Below the pieces are notes generated by a model. The model saw nothing but the letters and a program-made list of their open reading frames with translations, searched no databases and was not told the origin of the DNA. A stretch of 64,000 nucleotides of DNA from Diphasiastrum complanatum (Eukaryota; Streptophyta; Lycopodiopsida; Lycopodiales; Lycopodiaceae), in the NCBI GenBank assembly GCA_029204225.1, contig CM055110.1, forward strand, positions 41,769,862-41,833,861, written 5' to 3'. Made by a program: the position numbers and the translations under genes. Positions 22,766 to 35,138 of this stretch are shown here, piece by piece (the stretch's first letter is position 1; every line of letters starts with the position of its first letter).

Positions 22766-23176
22766 GTCGATTTGATTATGGTTGTACTTTGCACAAATTT
22801 TCAATTTTATCCTTCAGGTATGTATATTTAGTGATTTATTGTCTATGTGACCATGATTAGTTTGATTTGTTATGGTATGATGGAAACCCTAATGTCCAGC
22901 TATTACCTTCCACAAGTTTATGATTTGATGGGCTTCAAAGAAGCACCACCTACTATTTGTTGAATAACACTCTAAAGTAATGAAACGCCTTTAGCAAAAA
23001 GTGTGAGCTCATTGTGGTTGTAAAAGGAGTAGCAAAGGGATGATAAATAATTAAGCCTCCCATCAGTTATAGAGTTCAAGCGCCCTTGATTTCAAGCCCT
23101 CAGACAATGCCTTGCTAATTTTGAAGGCATCAATTTGTTTAACATTTGAATAGTGGAGGTTAGTGCAATCATTCAA

Positions 23177-23780
23177 TGTGAGAAATTGTCAACTACTTTG
23201 AGATTTATCATGTTACGTTTATTTGGCAAATTTGAGGCCAATATGCATTTTTATAGACTTTATAAAGTTAATAAGACCTAAGAATAGTGGATTTACTATA
23301 TTTGACAACGTAGGCAAATTGATAAGGGCGACTTTTTTCCTACTCTAATTGGTTAGTAGAGATGCATTGAATCTAGTCATGATAGATCTAGGGTTTGAAA
23401 GAGATCTAGAACCTTCCATAAGTTGATAAGCTTGTGTAAGAGCATTCAAATAGGGCAAGGGGTTGTTATAAATAGGCATATAAGTGTGTGAGACATTCAT
23501 CTCTCTCATTCTTCTCTCATTCATTCTTATGAAAGACATCTCTTTGGGTTCTACATCCATCTTTTTGCATATTTGTGATGATATTGTGGATTCTTGTGTA
23601 TAGAATGCTATTCTTCTTATATGTATGAGTTCCCACACATAAGTACTATTGTAGTACGGCCATTATACTGATGAGAACAGTAAATTATCATACATAAGTG
23701 AGGACATAATTAGGTCTTTGTGATATGATTTTCTTCACATTCAATGTCTAAATATTGTGTTTGTATTTGTTTTTTTCACA
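23177..23780 (+). repeat. 5' LTR of the TRIM-like element
   Basis: It is 604 bp with TG...CA ends. The inner edge is fixed by the primer-binding site, the outer edge by the TGTGAGAAATTG start shared with 24213. Confidence 0.65.
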
Positions 23781-24458
23781 TGGTATCAAAGCTTGAGGGC
23801 AACCAAAATAGTAAGTTGGCATTTGTGATCAAATCTTGAGGGCAAGTTAAATCTGATTGTGGTTGATGAATATCTCGTCGAACACTTTGATTGTGGTATG
23901 ATATCTTGAAGGACAAGACATTCTCTGATCTTTGGAAAGTCAAAAACTTAGGTGAATTTTGTTTCTTATTATTTGTTAAAAAAAATAGCTTTCATTTGTT
24001 GAAGTGCTTGTGCATATTCAAAACTAATTGTCTTAAATCTAGTTTGTTGACAATCTCCCTTGTGGATGAGCTAAGCTCCCCTTGTGAATGAATAGTCTTC
24101 TCAAGTGGATGAAAAAAGGTCTTTTTAAGTGGACGAATAATTTTTTTGTGGCAAAGCATTGCTTCCCTTGTCGTTGTACTTGTAAAACTAACAAGCATAG
24201 TTGAAGAGGGAGTGTGAGAAATTGCCAGCTAGTTTGATTGTCTATTTTTTGTCAAATGGAGTCCAAACTTGTACATATTGTAAATCAAAATTTTCACATG
24301 TTTGTAGGCAACGAAAATAGTATTATATATTATTTCTAGATATTTCTTAGAAGTGGTAGACTTTAAGTTCCACAAAATAGTCTTTATTTAATGTAATTTG
24401 GCCATGTGGATCAAAATTGGTAGTATAGAATTCAAATTTGTTATTTTAGACTATATGA

Positions 24459-24567
<109 letters not shown>

Positions 24568-24631
24568 AAAATCTTACACAGTTCCTTTTGATGAAACAAG
24601 ACTAAATCTTTTGAATCCTTTACTTATATTC

Positions 24632-26029
24632 TAACAAGGTAATATAAAGCTGAAAAAGTTCAAACAATGCTTCAAGAAGTACCATACAATAAAACTCTTG
24701 TATCGATTTAGTTTCTCTTTAGCATCATACTTCACTTTGAATATCCATTTCAACGGAATCGGATTTTGATCCTTTGGTAGTTCCTTTACAATCCATGTCT
24801 GATTCTCAATTAGAGAATCGAATTCTGTGTCCATCGTGACTTTCCATTGATCAGCATCTCGATTTGACATTGCCTCTGATCTAGTGCATGATTCTTGCAC
24901 AAAATAATAGACTGGATCATCCATCAATAGGGATGGAGGCTATCTGGATTGATTCGATCTTTTGGGTTGAGTTTTGATCTTCTGATGTGATTCGACTCGT
25001 TGAAGATCTGACTCACTGTCTGAGTCTGTATCGATTCTCTGATGTTCGATCCTGGGTTCGAAGCTGGTTTCAACTCTAGGATCGAAATTTGCTAGAGCTT
25101 TTCCCTTGTGGTCGAAGAACCGGTCTTCCACAAAAATGACGTCTCTACTTGTGAACGATTTCTATGTGTGTGGATTGTAGAGACTATATGCCTTGTGGTC
25201 TGGAGAGTAGACAATGAAAATCGATCTTTTGCTAGTGTCGTCCAGCTTCTTCCTTAAATCAACAAGGATTTGAGAGTAAGCAATGCATCGAAAAACTCAA
25301 ATGTGCTTGAGTGAGGGTTTTGATCCTGTCCATACCTCATAAGGTGTATTGCCATTTAAAGCTTTTGTAATGGATCGATTATGTAGATAGGCAACAATCA
25401 TAATAGCTTCTGTCCAGAATTTCTTTGAAAGAGAGGCATGGGCCAACATGCTGTTGGCACTCTCAATCAGTGTCTGATTCTTTCTTTCAGCTATACCATT
25501 GGACTAAGGTGAATAATGCAACTTTCATAAAGAGAAGTTGATTTGCTAATAGATGGTGGATCTTGCACTAAATTCAGATTTGACATTTGTTGATACTTTT
25601 GAAGTTTAAATGGCCTAGTTTGAAATGCCATAGCATATCAATTGATTCAGAAGTTAAAGTATGAAGAGCTTGACCATTTGTAGAATAACAATAGCTTAGC
25701 TTGTAAAGATAGCCATATCTCATACCGAAAGCTAAAGCTTTTCTAAATTTGTCAAGAATAGTGCAGCCCTCTGTATCAAATTTGAACCTATGACTAGAAT
25801 CAATTATTCTACTTACTGAAAACAATTTTTGGTAAGATTTGGAATGTGAAGAACATTGGACAAAAATTTTACATCACCTTTCTGAAATTCGATCTTGACA
25901 ATTCCTTCACCCTCGATACCATGAGATGAGCTGTCTCCTAATTGTACAACTCTAGAATGGGTGAATGATTTGTAATCTTGGAACCAGTCATAGTGGTAAG
26001 TCACATGTTGTGTTGCTCCCAAGTCCTAC
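24632..26029 (-). pseudogene. Copia remnant (PR, IN, RT fragment), cut by a gypsy LTR
   Basis: The minus strand shows the protease with GATQHVTYHYDWF directly at the junction with the gypsy LTR at 26030. Next are the PR/IN linker and the zinc-finger start LWHFKLGHLNFKS (25574-25825). The frame then jumps to NGIAERKNQ (about 25500), so the integrase core with the first two catalytic acids is deleted. The FTSRDVIFVED linker follows, then reverse transcriptase up to PLKWIFKVKYDAKEKLNRYKS (24690-24927), where it is truncated. The rest of Gag may lie beyond the gypsy insertion but was not found. Confidence 0.85.
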
Positions 26030-26891
26030 TGTTGGGGGTATTCCCAACACGTTGTAAATAAATAAAATTGAGAAGTATAAATAGTTGCGAGGGTTGTGGC
26101 ATCATGCACGTACAAGCCCATGGCCCAATGAGCATGCAAGTTAAGTTGTAAATAGAATAAAGAACTTGGACCTTTTTGCAAGTAAAACAAAACTTGAGGC
26201 ACAATGTCAAGTTAATAAACTTATTGTAAAGCTTTCTAAGTTGGGTCCAATTTGAGACTCACATGAATCATGTGAATTCCAATGTACTTTTTTAGGACCC
26301 TTGGATTAGATTGGGTCCAAGATGGATGGTTAAAATTAGTGCACATATTTTTCAGAAGTAGCCAATAGGATTTTGAGGCAAGGGCCTTCCCTATTGATAA
26401 AAAGACACCTCTTGTACCATATTTCCATGCTTAATGAGAAGGAAAAAACTCTACCATTTTTGGAAGAGAAGCATCCTCATTTGCTATTCAATGCTTGCTA
26501 TTGTTCTTATTGTTATTGCTCTTGCTTTCAAGATCATGCTCTTTCTTGTTTTCAATAGTTAAAGTTTCTCCTTTAGCAAGTAAATTGAGCAAGTGAGCTA
26601 ACCTCCACCCTCACTCTCCCTTTCCCTACTTTCTCTCTATCTAATTCTCTCTCCCCCTTTCTCTACTTCTTTCCTTCTAAACTCTTTCTCTTTCTCCCTC
26701 TCTTTTCACTACAATCATGATGAATGTATGGATAGTGTAGAAAGGGATAGTGTTAAGGTGGTGTAGTGCTAGTGAAAAAAGTAGAAAGCAACTAAAGATA
26801 ACATCTAAGCTAGGTTAAGATCCTATCCAAGTGTTTTAACCCTCTTTGACAGGCAGAAGGGCTACTCGCCGACCAAATCTACATCCCTACA
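26030..26891 (+). repeat. Gypsy LTR, full length (862 bp)
   Basis: It starts TGTTGGGGGTATTCCC and ends ATCCCTACA, followed at once by GTGGCGCCGTTGTCGG, the motif that plant Ty3/gypsy elements carry just inside the 5' LTR. Its start interrupts a copia protease codon, which fixes the outer edge independently. It aligns with the truncated copy at 16428-17049. The internal part that should follow reaches only 27801, where a copia LTR intervenes. Confidence 0.85.
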
Positions 26892-27801
26892 GTGGCGCCG
26901 TTGTCGGAGATAGACTTTCACTAACTAGTTTAGTGGTGTTTTTAGTTGTTTTTGCTTTTTTGGAGTATTTTTTAGGTGGATTTTGGGTAGAGTTAGCTTG
27001 TTTTCTGTATTTGTGTGCTTGGACTGTTACAGCTAGTGGAGGAGGTGTGAGAGGGTAGAGGAGGCCCTGAACAGCCTCTAAGGGCTTGACATCCATCCAA
27101 AAACCTTGAAAAACCCAAAAAAGCACTCAAATCTATATTTTGGAGGGAAAAGAGACAAAACTCTCATCAGATTTTGTTTTCTCCAAAACCAGTGGGAACC
27201 AACCCTCGCATGATAGGCGGCAGCTCCAAGGTATTGTCCCAGACCTACATAGAAGCCTGCGAGAGTTAGTTCCAAGCAGATCTTGAAAAACCACAGAAAA
27301 ACTATAAAAATTTCAAAAAACCCTTGTAAAAAATAAAAAAAATTCAGATCTTCATAAAAACTCTCGTAGAGCCCTCTGAAATTCCATCTCATTGAGACCA
27401 TGGCACAGAGAAGCTTGCAAGAGTTAGTTCCCAATATAAATGCCAGTGCGAAGGTTCTCAATGAAAAAAAGATGGAAAATCCTTCAGAACCCTCGCAAGT
27501 AGTAAAATTTTTAGTTCCAGTGGCCAAGAACCCTTACAAAGAATTCTGGAGTTCCATGTCAGTGAGACAAGGACACAGAAGAGTTTGCGAGATTTACTTT
27601 GTTTTTAGTGAGCAAAAAATTGGATTTGAGTGTCTAAAAATCCTAAAATTAAAATATCCATCAAATCCTCGCAAAAGTAACTGTCGTAGACCCTACCATT
27701 GGCTTCAGAATGTCATTTTATATCATGATGAACTCTACAAGAGTTACTACAAATTATTGGTGAAGATCACAGCAAAATAGTGGTTCTGAACCCTCGTAGA
27801 C
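26892..27801 (+). other. Gypsy leader/untranslated internal region
   Basis: The region starts with the TGGCGCCGTTGTCGG motif. It then shows several copies of a CCCTCGCAAGAGTTAGTTCC-like phrase (about 27205, 27255, 27415 and 27500), which also resembles minus-strand sequence at 41968-42190. A 126-codon frame at 27400-27780 has no Gag motif and is probably accidental. The region ends exactly at a copia LTR edge. Confidence 0.5.
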
Positions 27802-28919
27802 TGATGGAAAGTGCAAATTGAAATTCTAGTAAACTTCTGGTGACAAACTGATGGGAGTTTCTCGAATGATTCGCAAAATTATTCGCGAAATTTTTTGGAT
27901 CACGAATAATTTTTGCTCGAGAAGAATTCGCGAAAAAATCAATCAAGCTCTGTAACGAAACAAGAACAATTCGCGAAAAAGATCAATCAAGCTCTGTAAC
28001 ATAACGAAACGAAACGAAACGAAGCAAAACGAAACTTGAATGAGCTCTAAAATTGATTTATGCTGAAAGCCAAGTGATTGCGAAGCAAAGCGAAACAAAA
28101 CAAAACACGAAGCAAAAACATTTGCGAACAAAATTAGTTTGTGTGAAATTCAGATATGATTGCTGGTCACTGCCGACTATATCATTCCTACAATCCTCCA
28201 GAATGTAGACAAACACTACTGATCTACGTTATAGATTAATATAGCATTCAACAAAATCAAAGCAATGTACGGAATTGAATAAACAAGTAAATGAGATACA
28301 CGAATAGTAGCAGACAAATATTCATTCGAGATCATACAATCATTTACAATAATATGCGCATAACAGCTACAATATTATCTATTGATCTTCTAATTTTAAG
28401 CACTGTGTGACAGATCCACACAATGCATTGGCGCAAGAGAAATACAATTCTCTCATGAATAGTGTCTCACTTACTAACGCACTTTTGGATTTGCTGATCC
28501 TCTTACAAAATTGTCTCGCTCACAGGTGGACATGTATTCTGTATATTTTCGTCTTCCAATTTTATGCATTAAGCAAAAAGTATATAGTTCGTGAACTTTT
28601 TCGTGTCACGTCATGTAACTTCCTTGATCATAAAGATTAAACATCTATAACTAACCATGGATTACAAGAGTGGCAGATTAGCCATGTCCTAAAGTACTTC
28701 TGCTGATGTCACGATATCAGATCAAATGTTTCTATCCCATGGTACTTGGTTGATCTTCTTGGTCTTTTTGTGGAGCACGAATGATTTTGTGTCGCGAAAC
28801 AATTTCGTGTCGTGTGCCGCAAAATTGTTCGCAAACATTTTGGCTTCGTGTGTCTTATGTGTCAAAATCAGGGTGGAAAGCTAGCAAAGCTTTGGCAATT
28901 GAAACATTTTGTTTCTTCA
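27802..28919 (-). repeat. Copia 3' LTR (1118 bp), TTCGCGAA-rich
   Basis: Read on the minus strand it starts TGAAGAAACAAAATG just after the polypurine tract GAGAGGGAGC and ends TTTCCATCA. It matches the plus-strand LTR at 42200-43307 along its length at roughly 90% by eye. It holds runs of CGAAA/TTCGT pentamer and repeated TTCGCGAA words. It is the 3' LTR of the copia pol at 28920-31925. No matching 5' LTR exists on its far side. Confidence 0.85.
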
Positions 28920-28965
28920 GCTCCCTCTCAAAGCATGATTGCTCGATGACTCCAAGACTGCTCCT

Positions 28966-29286
28966 CTATTTCTTGAACAGACCTTTGTCTAAGGCCTTTG
29001 TGAAAATGTCAGTAACCATCTCCTTCGTTCCGATGAAAGTACTCTGCAACATCTTCTTCCCGATCAGATCCCTTATCAAGTGGTACTTGATTGCAATGTG
29101 TTTCGTCCTTAAGTGAAACACAGGGTCTTTTGTCAAATGTATTGCAGATGTGTTGTCCATCTGCAAAACCAGAGATTTATTCTTCGTTTCACCCAGTTCG
29201 TCAAGGAACTGTTTGAGCCAAATGATTTCATTAGCCATCTTTGTTGCTGCTGCTACGTACTCTGCTTTGTAGAATGACTGAACCAC
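28966..29286 (-). pseudogene. Copia RNase H, C-terminal part
   Basis: The frame reads KAEYVAAATKMANEIIWLKQFL, then LVLQMDNTSAIHLTKDPVFH and the terminal TKHIAIKYHLIRD...VTDIFTKAL. The catalytic Asp in QMDNTSA and the KAEY glutamate are present. The N-terminal strand with the first Asp lies upstream in a broken frame. The usual ending DIFTKAL is followed by about 45 residues of readthrough into the LTR. Confidence 0.85.
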
Positions 29287-29770
29287 AATGGTCTGTTTCT
29301 TGCTGACCTAGAGAATTGCTGCCCTAGTGTGATGGTGCATCCTCCTGAGACACTCTTGCAGTCGTCCTTGAGAGATGCCCATCTAGCATCACTTTAGGAA
29401 AGCATTTGGAACCCTGCATCACAAGAATAACACAATCCAAAATTCTTCGTTAATTGAAGGTATTGTAAAATTCGTTTCGCAATCTTTCAATGAATTGAGC
29501 CTGGATTCGTACAAGTGTATGCTGCATCAATTCTCTTTCTTGTTCAGTCTTCGAACAGTCTTCATTCGTCATGACTGTTCTCTCAAGCATTGGAGTATTT
29601 GCTCCTTTGCAACTCAACATCCCGAAATCTTCCAGGATTTTCTAGGTATATCTGGACTGATGAAGGTACAATTTACCTCCCTCCCTCATAGTCTCTGTCA
29701 ATCTGTAAGCCAAGATAACATCTGGCTTCTCTCAGATCTGCAATCTCGAAATGTTTCGAGATATCATACT

Positions 29771-30361
29771 TCATCTCAACACTAAGCTCCCCACTCTTGC
29801 ACAAAACAGTATCAGAGTGTCATCCACATACACAACTACAATGATGATCTTCCCATCTGTAATTCTTACATAAACATTGGAATCAACCATTAGTGGCTTG
29901 AATCCTAAGGATTTCAGGGCTTGATCTTTCTTCTTATACCATTGTTGCGCTGACTGCTTTAGACCGTAGATACTCCTATGCATTCTGCATGCATAAGTAG
30001 GAAGTGAATTCGAGATATAGCCTGGGGGTTGATCCATGTAGACTTCTTCGTCTAGCTCACCATGCAAGAAGGCTGTCTTCTCATCCACGATGTGAATCCT
30101 GAGATCATAAGCAGCTGCATATGCAAACAATAAATGTAGGGCCGAATGTTTCACGACAGGACATAAGGTCTCAGCATAGTCAATACCATATCTCTGAGAA
30201 AATCCCTTCACTACAAGTCTTGCTTTATACTTTGATATATCTCCATCCGGTCCATACTTCAGCTTGTATATCCACTTGCATTTTACAGTCTTTTGCTTAT
30301 CTGGTAATGGCTGCAACGTCCATACCTGGTTCTTTCTCATGGATTCCATCTTGTCATTCAT
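29771..30361 (-). pseudogene. Copia reverse transcriptase
   Basis: The frame has NDKMESMRKNQVWTL, CKWIYKLKYGPDG, ARLVVKGFSQRYGIDY, IVDEKTAFLHGELDEEVYM and RSIYGLKQSAQQWY, then the catalytic YVDDTLILF. In the DVKTAFLHG block Glu replaces Lys and Glu follows Asp, but the catalytic Asp is kept. The frame leaves homology after YVDDTLIL near 29800. About 197 codons are open. Confidence 0.87.
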
Positions 30362-31049
30362 GGCTTGGATCCATTTGTCATTCTCTGGACATTCAATTGC
30401 TTTCTCGAATGTCTATGTTTCACCACTGAATCCACAAAACTCTTCTAACGTAGAAGCTGAGCTGTCTGACACAAATCTTGCTGGCGCTCTTTGTTCTCTT
30501 GTCGACCTTCTAGGAGATCCTCCTAGAACTACAATGCTCTTGTCTTTATCTGCTCTGCTAGGCCCAGAACCATTTCGGTTTATAGGTATTGTAGCAGGAG
30601 GCTGTCTAGCGAATCTTTCTTTGTCTGATTCGTCACTCAAATGAGATGGGACTCGAACATCTTCGTCTGAGTGTTCGTCCTCTACTCCCTCTGTCACAGT
30701 TGGTAGATCATAGTACTGTCTTCCAAGGACTTCATAACTGACAGAATCATCGTTGGCCATTGTTCTGCTCTCATCAAATTTGACATCTCTGATTGTCTTC
30801 ACTGTGTTTGTCTCTGGCATATAGACTCTGTAGTATGACGAATTATTGTCATATCCTACAAGATATCCTTGTTCTTTTTCTCATCAAGCTTCTTTCGAAG
30901 CTTATCAGGAACATGTGCATAAGTTGCACAACCAAAGATTCAGATGTGAGTCAGATTGGGTTTTATACCCCACCATAATTTGTGTGTTCTCGTGTGAGGA
31001 ACATCGAATTTTCATGTCCTGTTCTGAATATAAGCAACTATAGCTATTG

Positions 31050-31692
31050 CTTCAGCCCACAGCACTCTTGGAGCCTTCGAATAGGCCATCATGCACCTGG
31101 CGGCTTCATTAGAGTCATGTTCTTTCTTTTTGCAACACCGTTGTGCTGCGGTGTGTAAGATGCAGTTCTTCTGTGAATGATTCCACGATCATTGCAGAAG
31201 TCAGTGAATTGATTTGAGATGTATTCTCCACCTCAATCTGTTCTAATCTGCTTCACCTTACTTCCTGTGTATCTTTCTGCCCAATTCACATACTCTGTGA
31301 ATGTCAAAAGCTTCTGATTTATTGTAAATAAAATAGACTATGACAAACTTATTGTAATCATCAATAAAGGTAATATAATATTTTGAACCTCCTACTGAGA
31401 TCACGTTGAAAGGTCCACAGATGTCAGAATGCACTAACTCCAAAATCTTGGTCATTCTGTAGGAGTCCTTGACAAAAGGAGTACGTGACATCTTACCTTT
31501 CAAACATGCATCACAAATCATCGAACTGGTTGCATTCGAGATGCTCACTCCTATGATTGTTCCATAATGGCTTGCTTGATATAGTGTCATTGAATTCATA
31601 TGGCATAGTCTCCTGTGCCATAGAGTATCTGGCGAATCATCATGAGTCTGATGCACTTGATCTACAGGTAGCCGCACCTTCAAATGATACAT
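31050..31692 (-). pseudogene. Copia integrase, damaged core
   Basis: The zinc finger reads LWHRRLCHMN...MICDACLKGKMSR and the first acid is VHSDICGP. In the adjoining frame the second acid is kept in IRTD but is followed by a stop before GGEY, and the third position reads NGVAKRKN with Lys for Glu. The element could not encode an active integrase. Confidence 0.82.
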
Positions 31693-31925
31693 GTTGTCTT
31701 TTCTTCTACCTTGAGTGATCAGTGTACTGGTACTTGCATCAACAACGTTGCATGTTCATCTAAGAATGTTACACGCATCCATGCATCAGCTATTCTTGCC
31801 ACTCATAGCAAGTTCTACTGTAGTGTAGGCACGAACCACAATATCGGATTAGTGTGCGTGTCTACATATTCGCAACTACACAGTGTAAGAGGCGCGTTCT
31901 ACCAATATCCTGGCATTTTGTGAGA

Positions 31926-32515
31926 AAACTCGATAGCGGATGAGCGTCGGGTGAAATGTGCTTTTATATCTATGCACCGAGTCTTTAAATCTGTAGTACG
32001 TCGTCGTAGTACATATTTAGAAGTGAGAACTAATGTTTGTTGATCTCCATCTAGAATGTTGATGTTGTCATTCACAGATGACTACGTTTGTTGGTTTGAG
32101 CAATGCTTTGACGATTCATGGATCTAAATGTGAAAACTGAGTCTTCTGAATTATTAGAACAGTACCTTGTTTAAGTGTTGATCGATTAACTTTGATAAGG
32201 AGGTATTCCATTGTCGATAAAATCGAATTGTTAGACTTTAGTTGTAATTATGGAGTCTAATAGTCTCACTAAGAGTTCTGTTGGGACTCTATTCGATGTT
32301 TGTTTTTTGTTATCCTTTCTCAACACTAAGGTAGTACTGGTTGTCGGTTAATCGATATTTGTTGATAACCAAAATTCCACTATTCATAACCACATCAAGT
32401 GTACTAATCACCAATTTTCACTCATTTACCACCCCTGAGGGAACGATAATCTTTTATACTACATTAAATCTATGCAATTAAGGAGAACTCAGTTATGACA
32501 TATGAAATTCATCTT
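31926..32515 (+). repeat. Probable end of a gypsy LTR
   Basis: No coding. Near its right edge, AATCTTTTATACTACATTAAAT resembles sequence just before the gypsy internal start at 35139 (AAACCTTTTATACTACTAAAT). Together with the TGGCATCGTTGTCGAGG motif at 32518 this marks an LTR 3' end. The LTR start was not found. Confidence 0.45.
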
Positions 32516-34130
32516 TTGGCATCGTTGTCGAGGATGGTAAGTGCCAATTGGAGATTAGAGAAATATCTTGGAATAAGGTGACAATCTGTTGAAAATGAAT
32601 GCCAACCGCAGGTGACAGTTCTAGAGTTGAGCGTTTGGAAAGATATCGAAAACTTCGAGAAGATTTTTTCAAAAATCTTCAAGAAACTTTTCAGAGTGGA
32701 ACATCACCCTTCAATAATTATAAGGAATCTATTACATACTTTGATAATCTTCTTGCTAATCTTGATAACTTACCTGAAAAAGATTTGCCTGATATTCTAA
32801 TACAGTTGAACCAAATTCTAATTATATTAATCCAGATACCTCTGAGCCATATCAAGAGCCAGACATGGAGGGTCCACAACCAAGATTCGCACCTACATTC
32901 AAGATCAAATATGATTACTTCAAAGGCACATTGTCAAACAATGCAGACTGTTACATGTCACAATTTAAATCTATTGTCATATCCAACAACAAAGGAACAG
33001 TCGCGGATAAGTTGCAAATATTTTTAGGACTGTTGCGGAAGAAAGCGCAGATATGGTATAGCCAGATGGACATAACTGTTACCAACACCTGGGACCAACA
33101 TAAGGAGACATTTCTCAAGCAGCTCTGAGAAATTGAATATTCAATACTGGTTCTTGCCTGACTAAATCCTGTGCGAACGAAAGACAAAGAGTCTCTACGC
33201 AGATATACTTGCAAAGTCCAGAATCTTAATGACAAGCTAGTGGGAGAGTATCTTGTCGCAATGCAAATTGAATGGTATTTGCCAGGCCTACCTTCGAAGA
33301 TGGATCAATATTGTTGACAAGGACGAATGGACTCTCTGTCCAATGTCATTGAGTCTATTGAGAATTTTGAAACATCAACCATCGCCAGAAAGAGGAGAGC
33401 TATACCAAAGTCAACGAAGAAAAATTCGAAAACTGAAGATTCGTCGAGTGAAGACAATGATTCATCTTCTGACTCTGACTCCAGTTCTGAATCATCTTCC
33501 TCAAGTTCCAACTCTTCCAAAGATGCAAAGATTGTTAAACGAGAGAAGATTAAGAAAAGATCAAAGAAACCTGAGCCTGTTGAGAAATCTGACAAAAACA
33601 TGAAGAAAGAGATTGTAGATTTGACTTCTCGAATGCACGATCCTCAAGTCCAATTATCAGAAGTGAAGGAGAAGAGAAGAAAGCCGCCAAAGACAAATCC
33701 CAGCTTATGGTGCACAAGATGCAACACTTTAGGACACGCCCATACAAATTGCCCACACAATCAAGTTGCTTATGTAGAGTATAACACACCTGGAGAAATA
33801 TTGTACCTGTGCGAAGCTGATGGTGAAGAGTCATGTTCTTATATACAAGGCAGTCAACCACAAATGCAGCAGTCAAAGCCGAAGTTTGCTCCAAAGAGAT
33901 TTGTTCCAATGTAGACTATGGAACCGATATAGAATGTGTATCCTACACAAAATCTGCAACCCAAGCGAGTTCCAGACACATCTTTCAATTGTGGTGTTGT
34001 AGGACACTATGCACTTGAATGTCCATAACCACGAAGGCAAGTTGGCTATATGCCTCTATGTTCAAATTGTTCAGCAGAAGGACATATCAACACTGAATGT
34101 TCAAAGCCACTGAATGTGGAGCCTCATGAT
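32516..34130 (+). pseudogene. Ty3/gypsy Gag with three zinc knuckles
   Basis: The region begins with the TTGGCATCGTTGTCGAGG motif typical just inside plant gypsy 5' LTRs. Gag follows in shifting frames: ERYRKLREDFFKNLQETFQS, FKIKYDYFKGTLSNNADCYM, KKAQIWYSQM...WDQHKETFLKQL (the retrotransposon Gag core), then an acidic Ser-rich stretch (33430-33530). A CTRCNTLGHAHTNC knuckle and two more (about 34000 and 34055, CSNCSAEGHINTEC) follow. No protease or pol follows: sequence changes at about 34130. It is related to the Gag at 35220-35935 but has diverged. Confidence 0.8.
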
Positions 34131-35138
34131 CCCACATTATCCAAGTTATTGTTATATATTGTAAATTTTTTTAATTTTTATACATGTAAATGTGCTATAG
34201 TGCCTAAATTCATGTAAATGCCTATTTGCACTTTGTAAATTCACATTTAGGTTAGAATTTGCGACGTTCTATAGAAAAGTAGTAGCGGATCTCAACCGAC
34301 ATATTGATGGTTGGTAAACGACATGACGCCGGTGATCGTTCCTATAAGGTCGACACTTCATGCCATTGTATTTACACATTTGCACAGATCTGAGTATCAA
34401 TAGAGAGAGAAGAACAAGTTTTTATAAATTTGAGCATATTTTCCCTCTGCCATCTTTTACAGCATTACTTCTTATCAATTGAGTGAGTACACTCTGTATG
34501 ATCTGTAACTGTTTGTGATACTGCTCTGTTTGCGTCACACATATTTCTCATGTTTTACTGAATTTCAGCCACTCTAATGCGGATTTTCAGGCGTCACCAA
34601 CAAACAACAATTTTGACTAATGTGTGCAGGGAATTAACCGAAGCTGTTGAGCATAACCTCAAGCAGAACTTCTTTCAATTCTGAATGAGCTATGTGTTCA
34701 AATAATGAACTTATTTGATGCTCCGTTCTGTTTGCTTCTTGCGATAAGAACTAATTCTCTGTGTTTGATTAAGAGGAATCTTTAGCCATTGCAATTCTGT
34801 TTGATGAATCTATTTGCTAGTTGTTGTCTGATCCGATTGCTTAACTATTATCCGAAGAGCCTGAAAGATAAAGTAATCTTTATAATCACAGACCTTGATC
34901 AAATCGTTTCATCATTGGTGTTCCTGGATGCCAATTTACCCAAATATTTTTGGATAACCAGATATGTCGCTGTAGTATTCACTGTGAATATTACACATTC
35001 CAGTCCGTTTACCATCATACATACACGTATCATACAAAAGATGAGATTAATCTCTCTCTTGGGGAAATATCAAACCTTTTATACTACTAAATTCATTGAT
35101 TTTGTGGAAATCTATAATGACTAGGCCACCACATAATT
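34131..35138 (+). repeat. LTR-like, AT-rich stretch before the second gypsy internal region
   Basis: No coding region. Its right edge meets the TTTGGCGTCGTTGTCGGGG motif at 35139, so at least its end should be LTR. No polypurine tract or TG start could be fixed. Confidence 0.4.

Larger units (their letters stand above)
28920..31925 (-). mobile_element. Ty1/copia pol, 5'-truncated
   Basis: In minus-strand order: protease/integrase linker (31690-31925, several stops), integrase zinc finger and core (about 31050-31692), an acidic linker (30413-30820), reverse transcriptase (29771-30361), connection region (29290-29770) and RNase H (28966-29286), then the polypurine tract and 3' LTR. Gag, primer site and 5' LTR are absent beyond 31925. 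Frames are broken in most linkers. Confidence 0.88.

Noticed and set aside
27400-27780. 126-codon frame after the gypsy LTR as a Gag
   Set aside because: It has no Gag core, YDG or zinc-knuckle motif, and the frame follows a repeated leader phrase.
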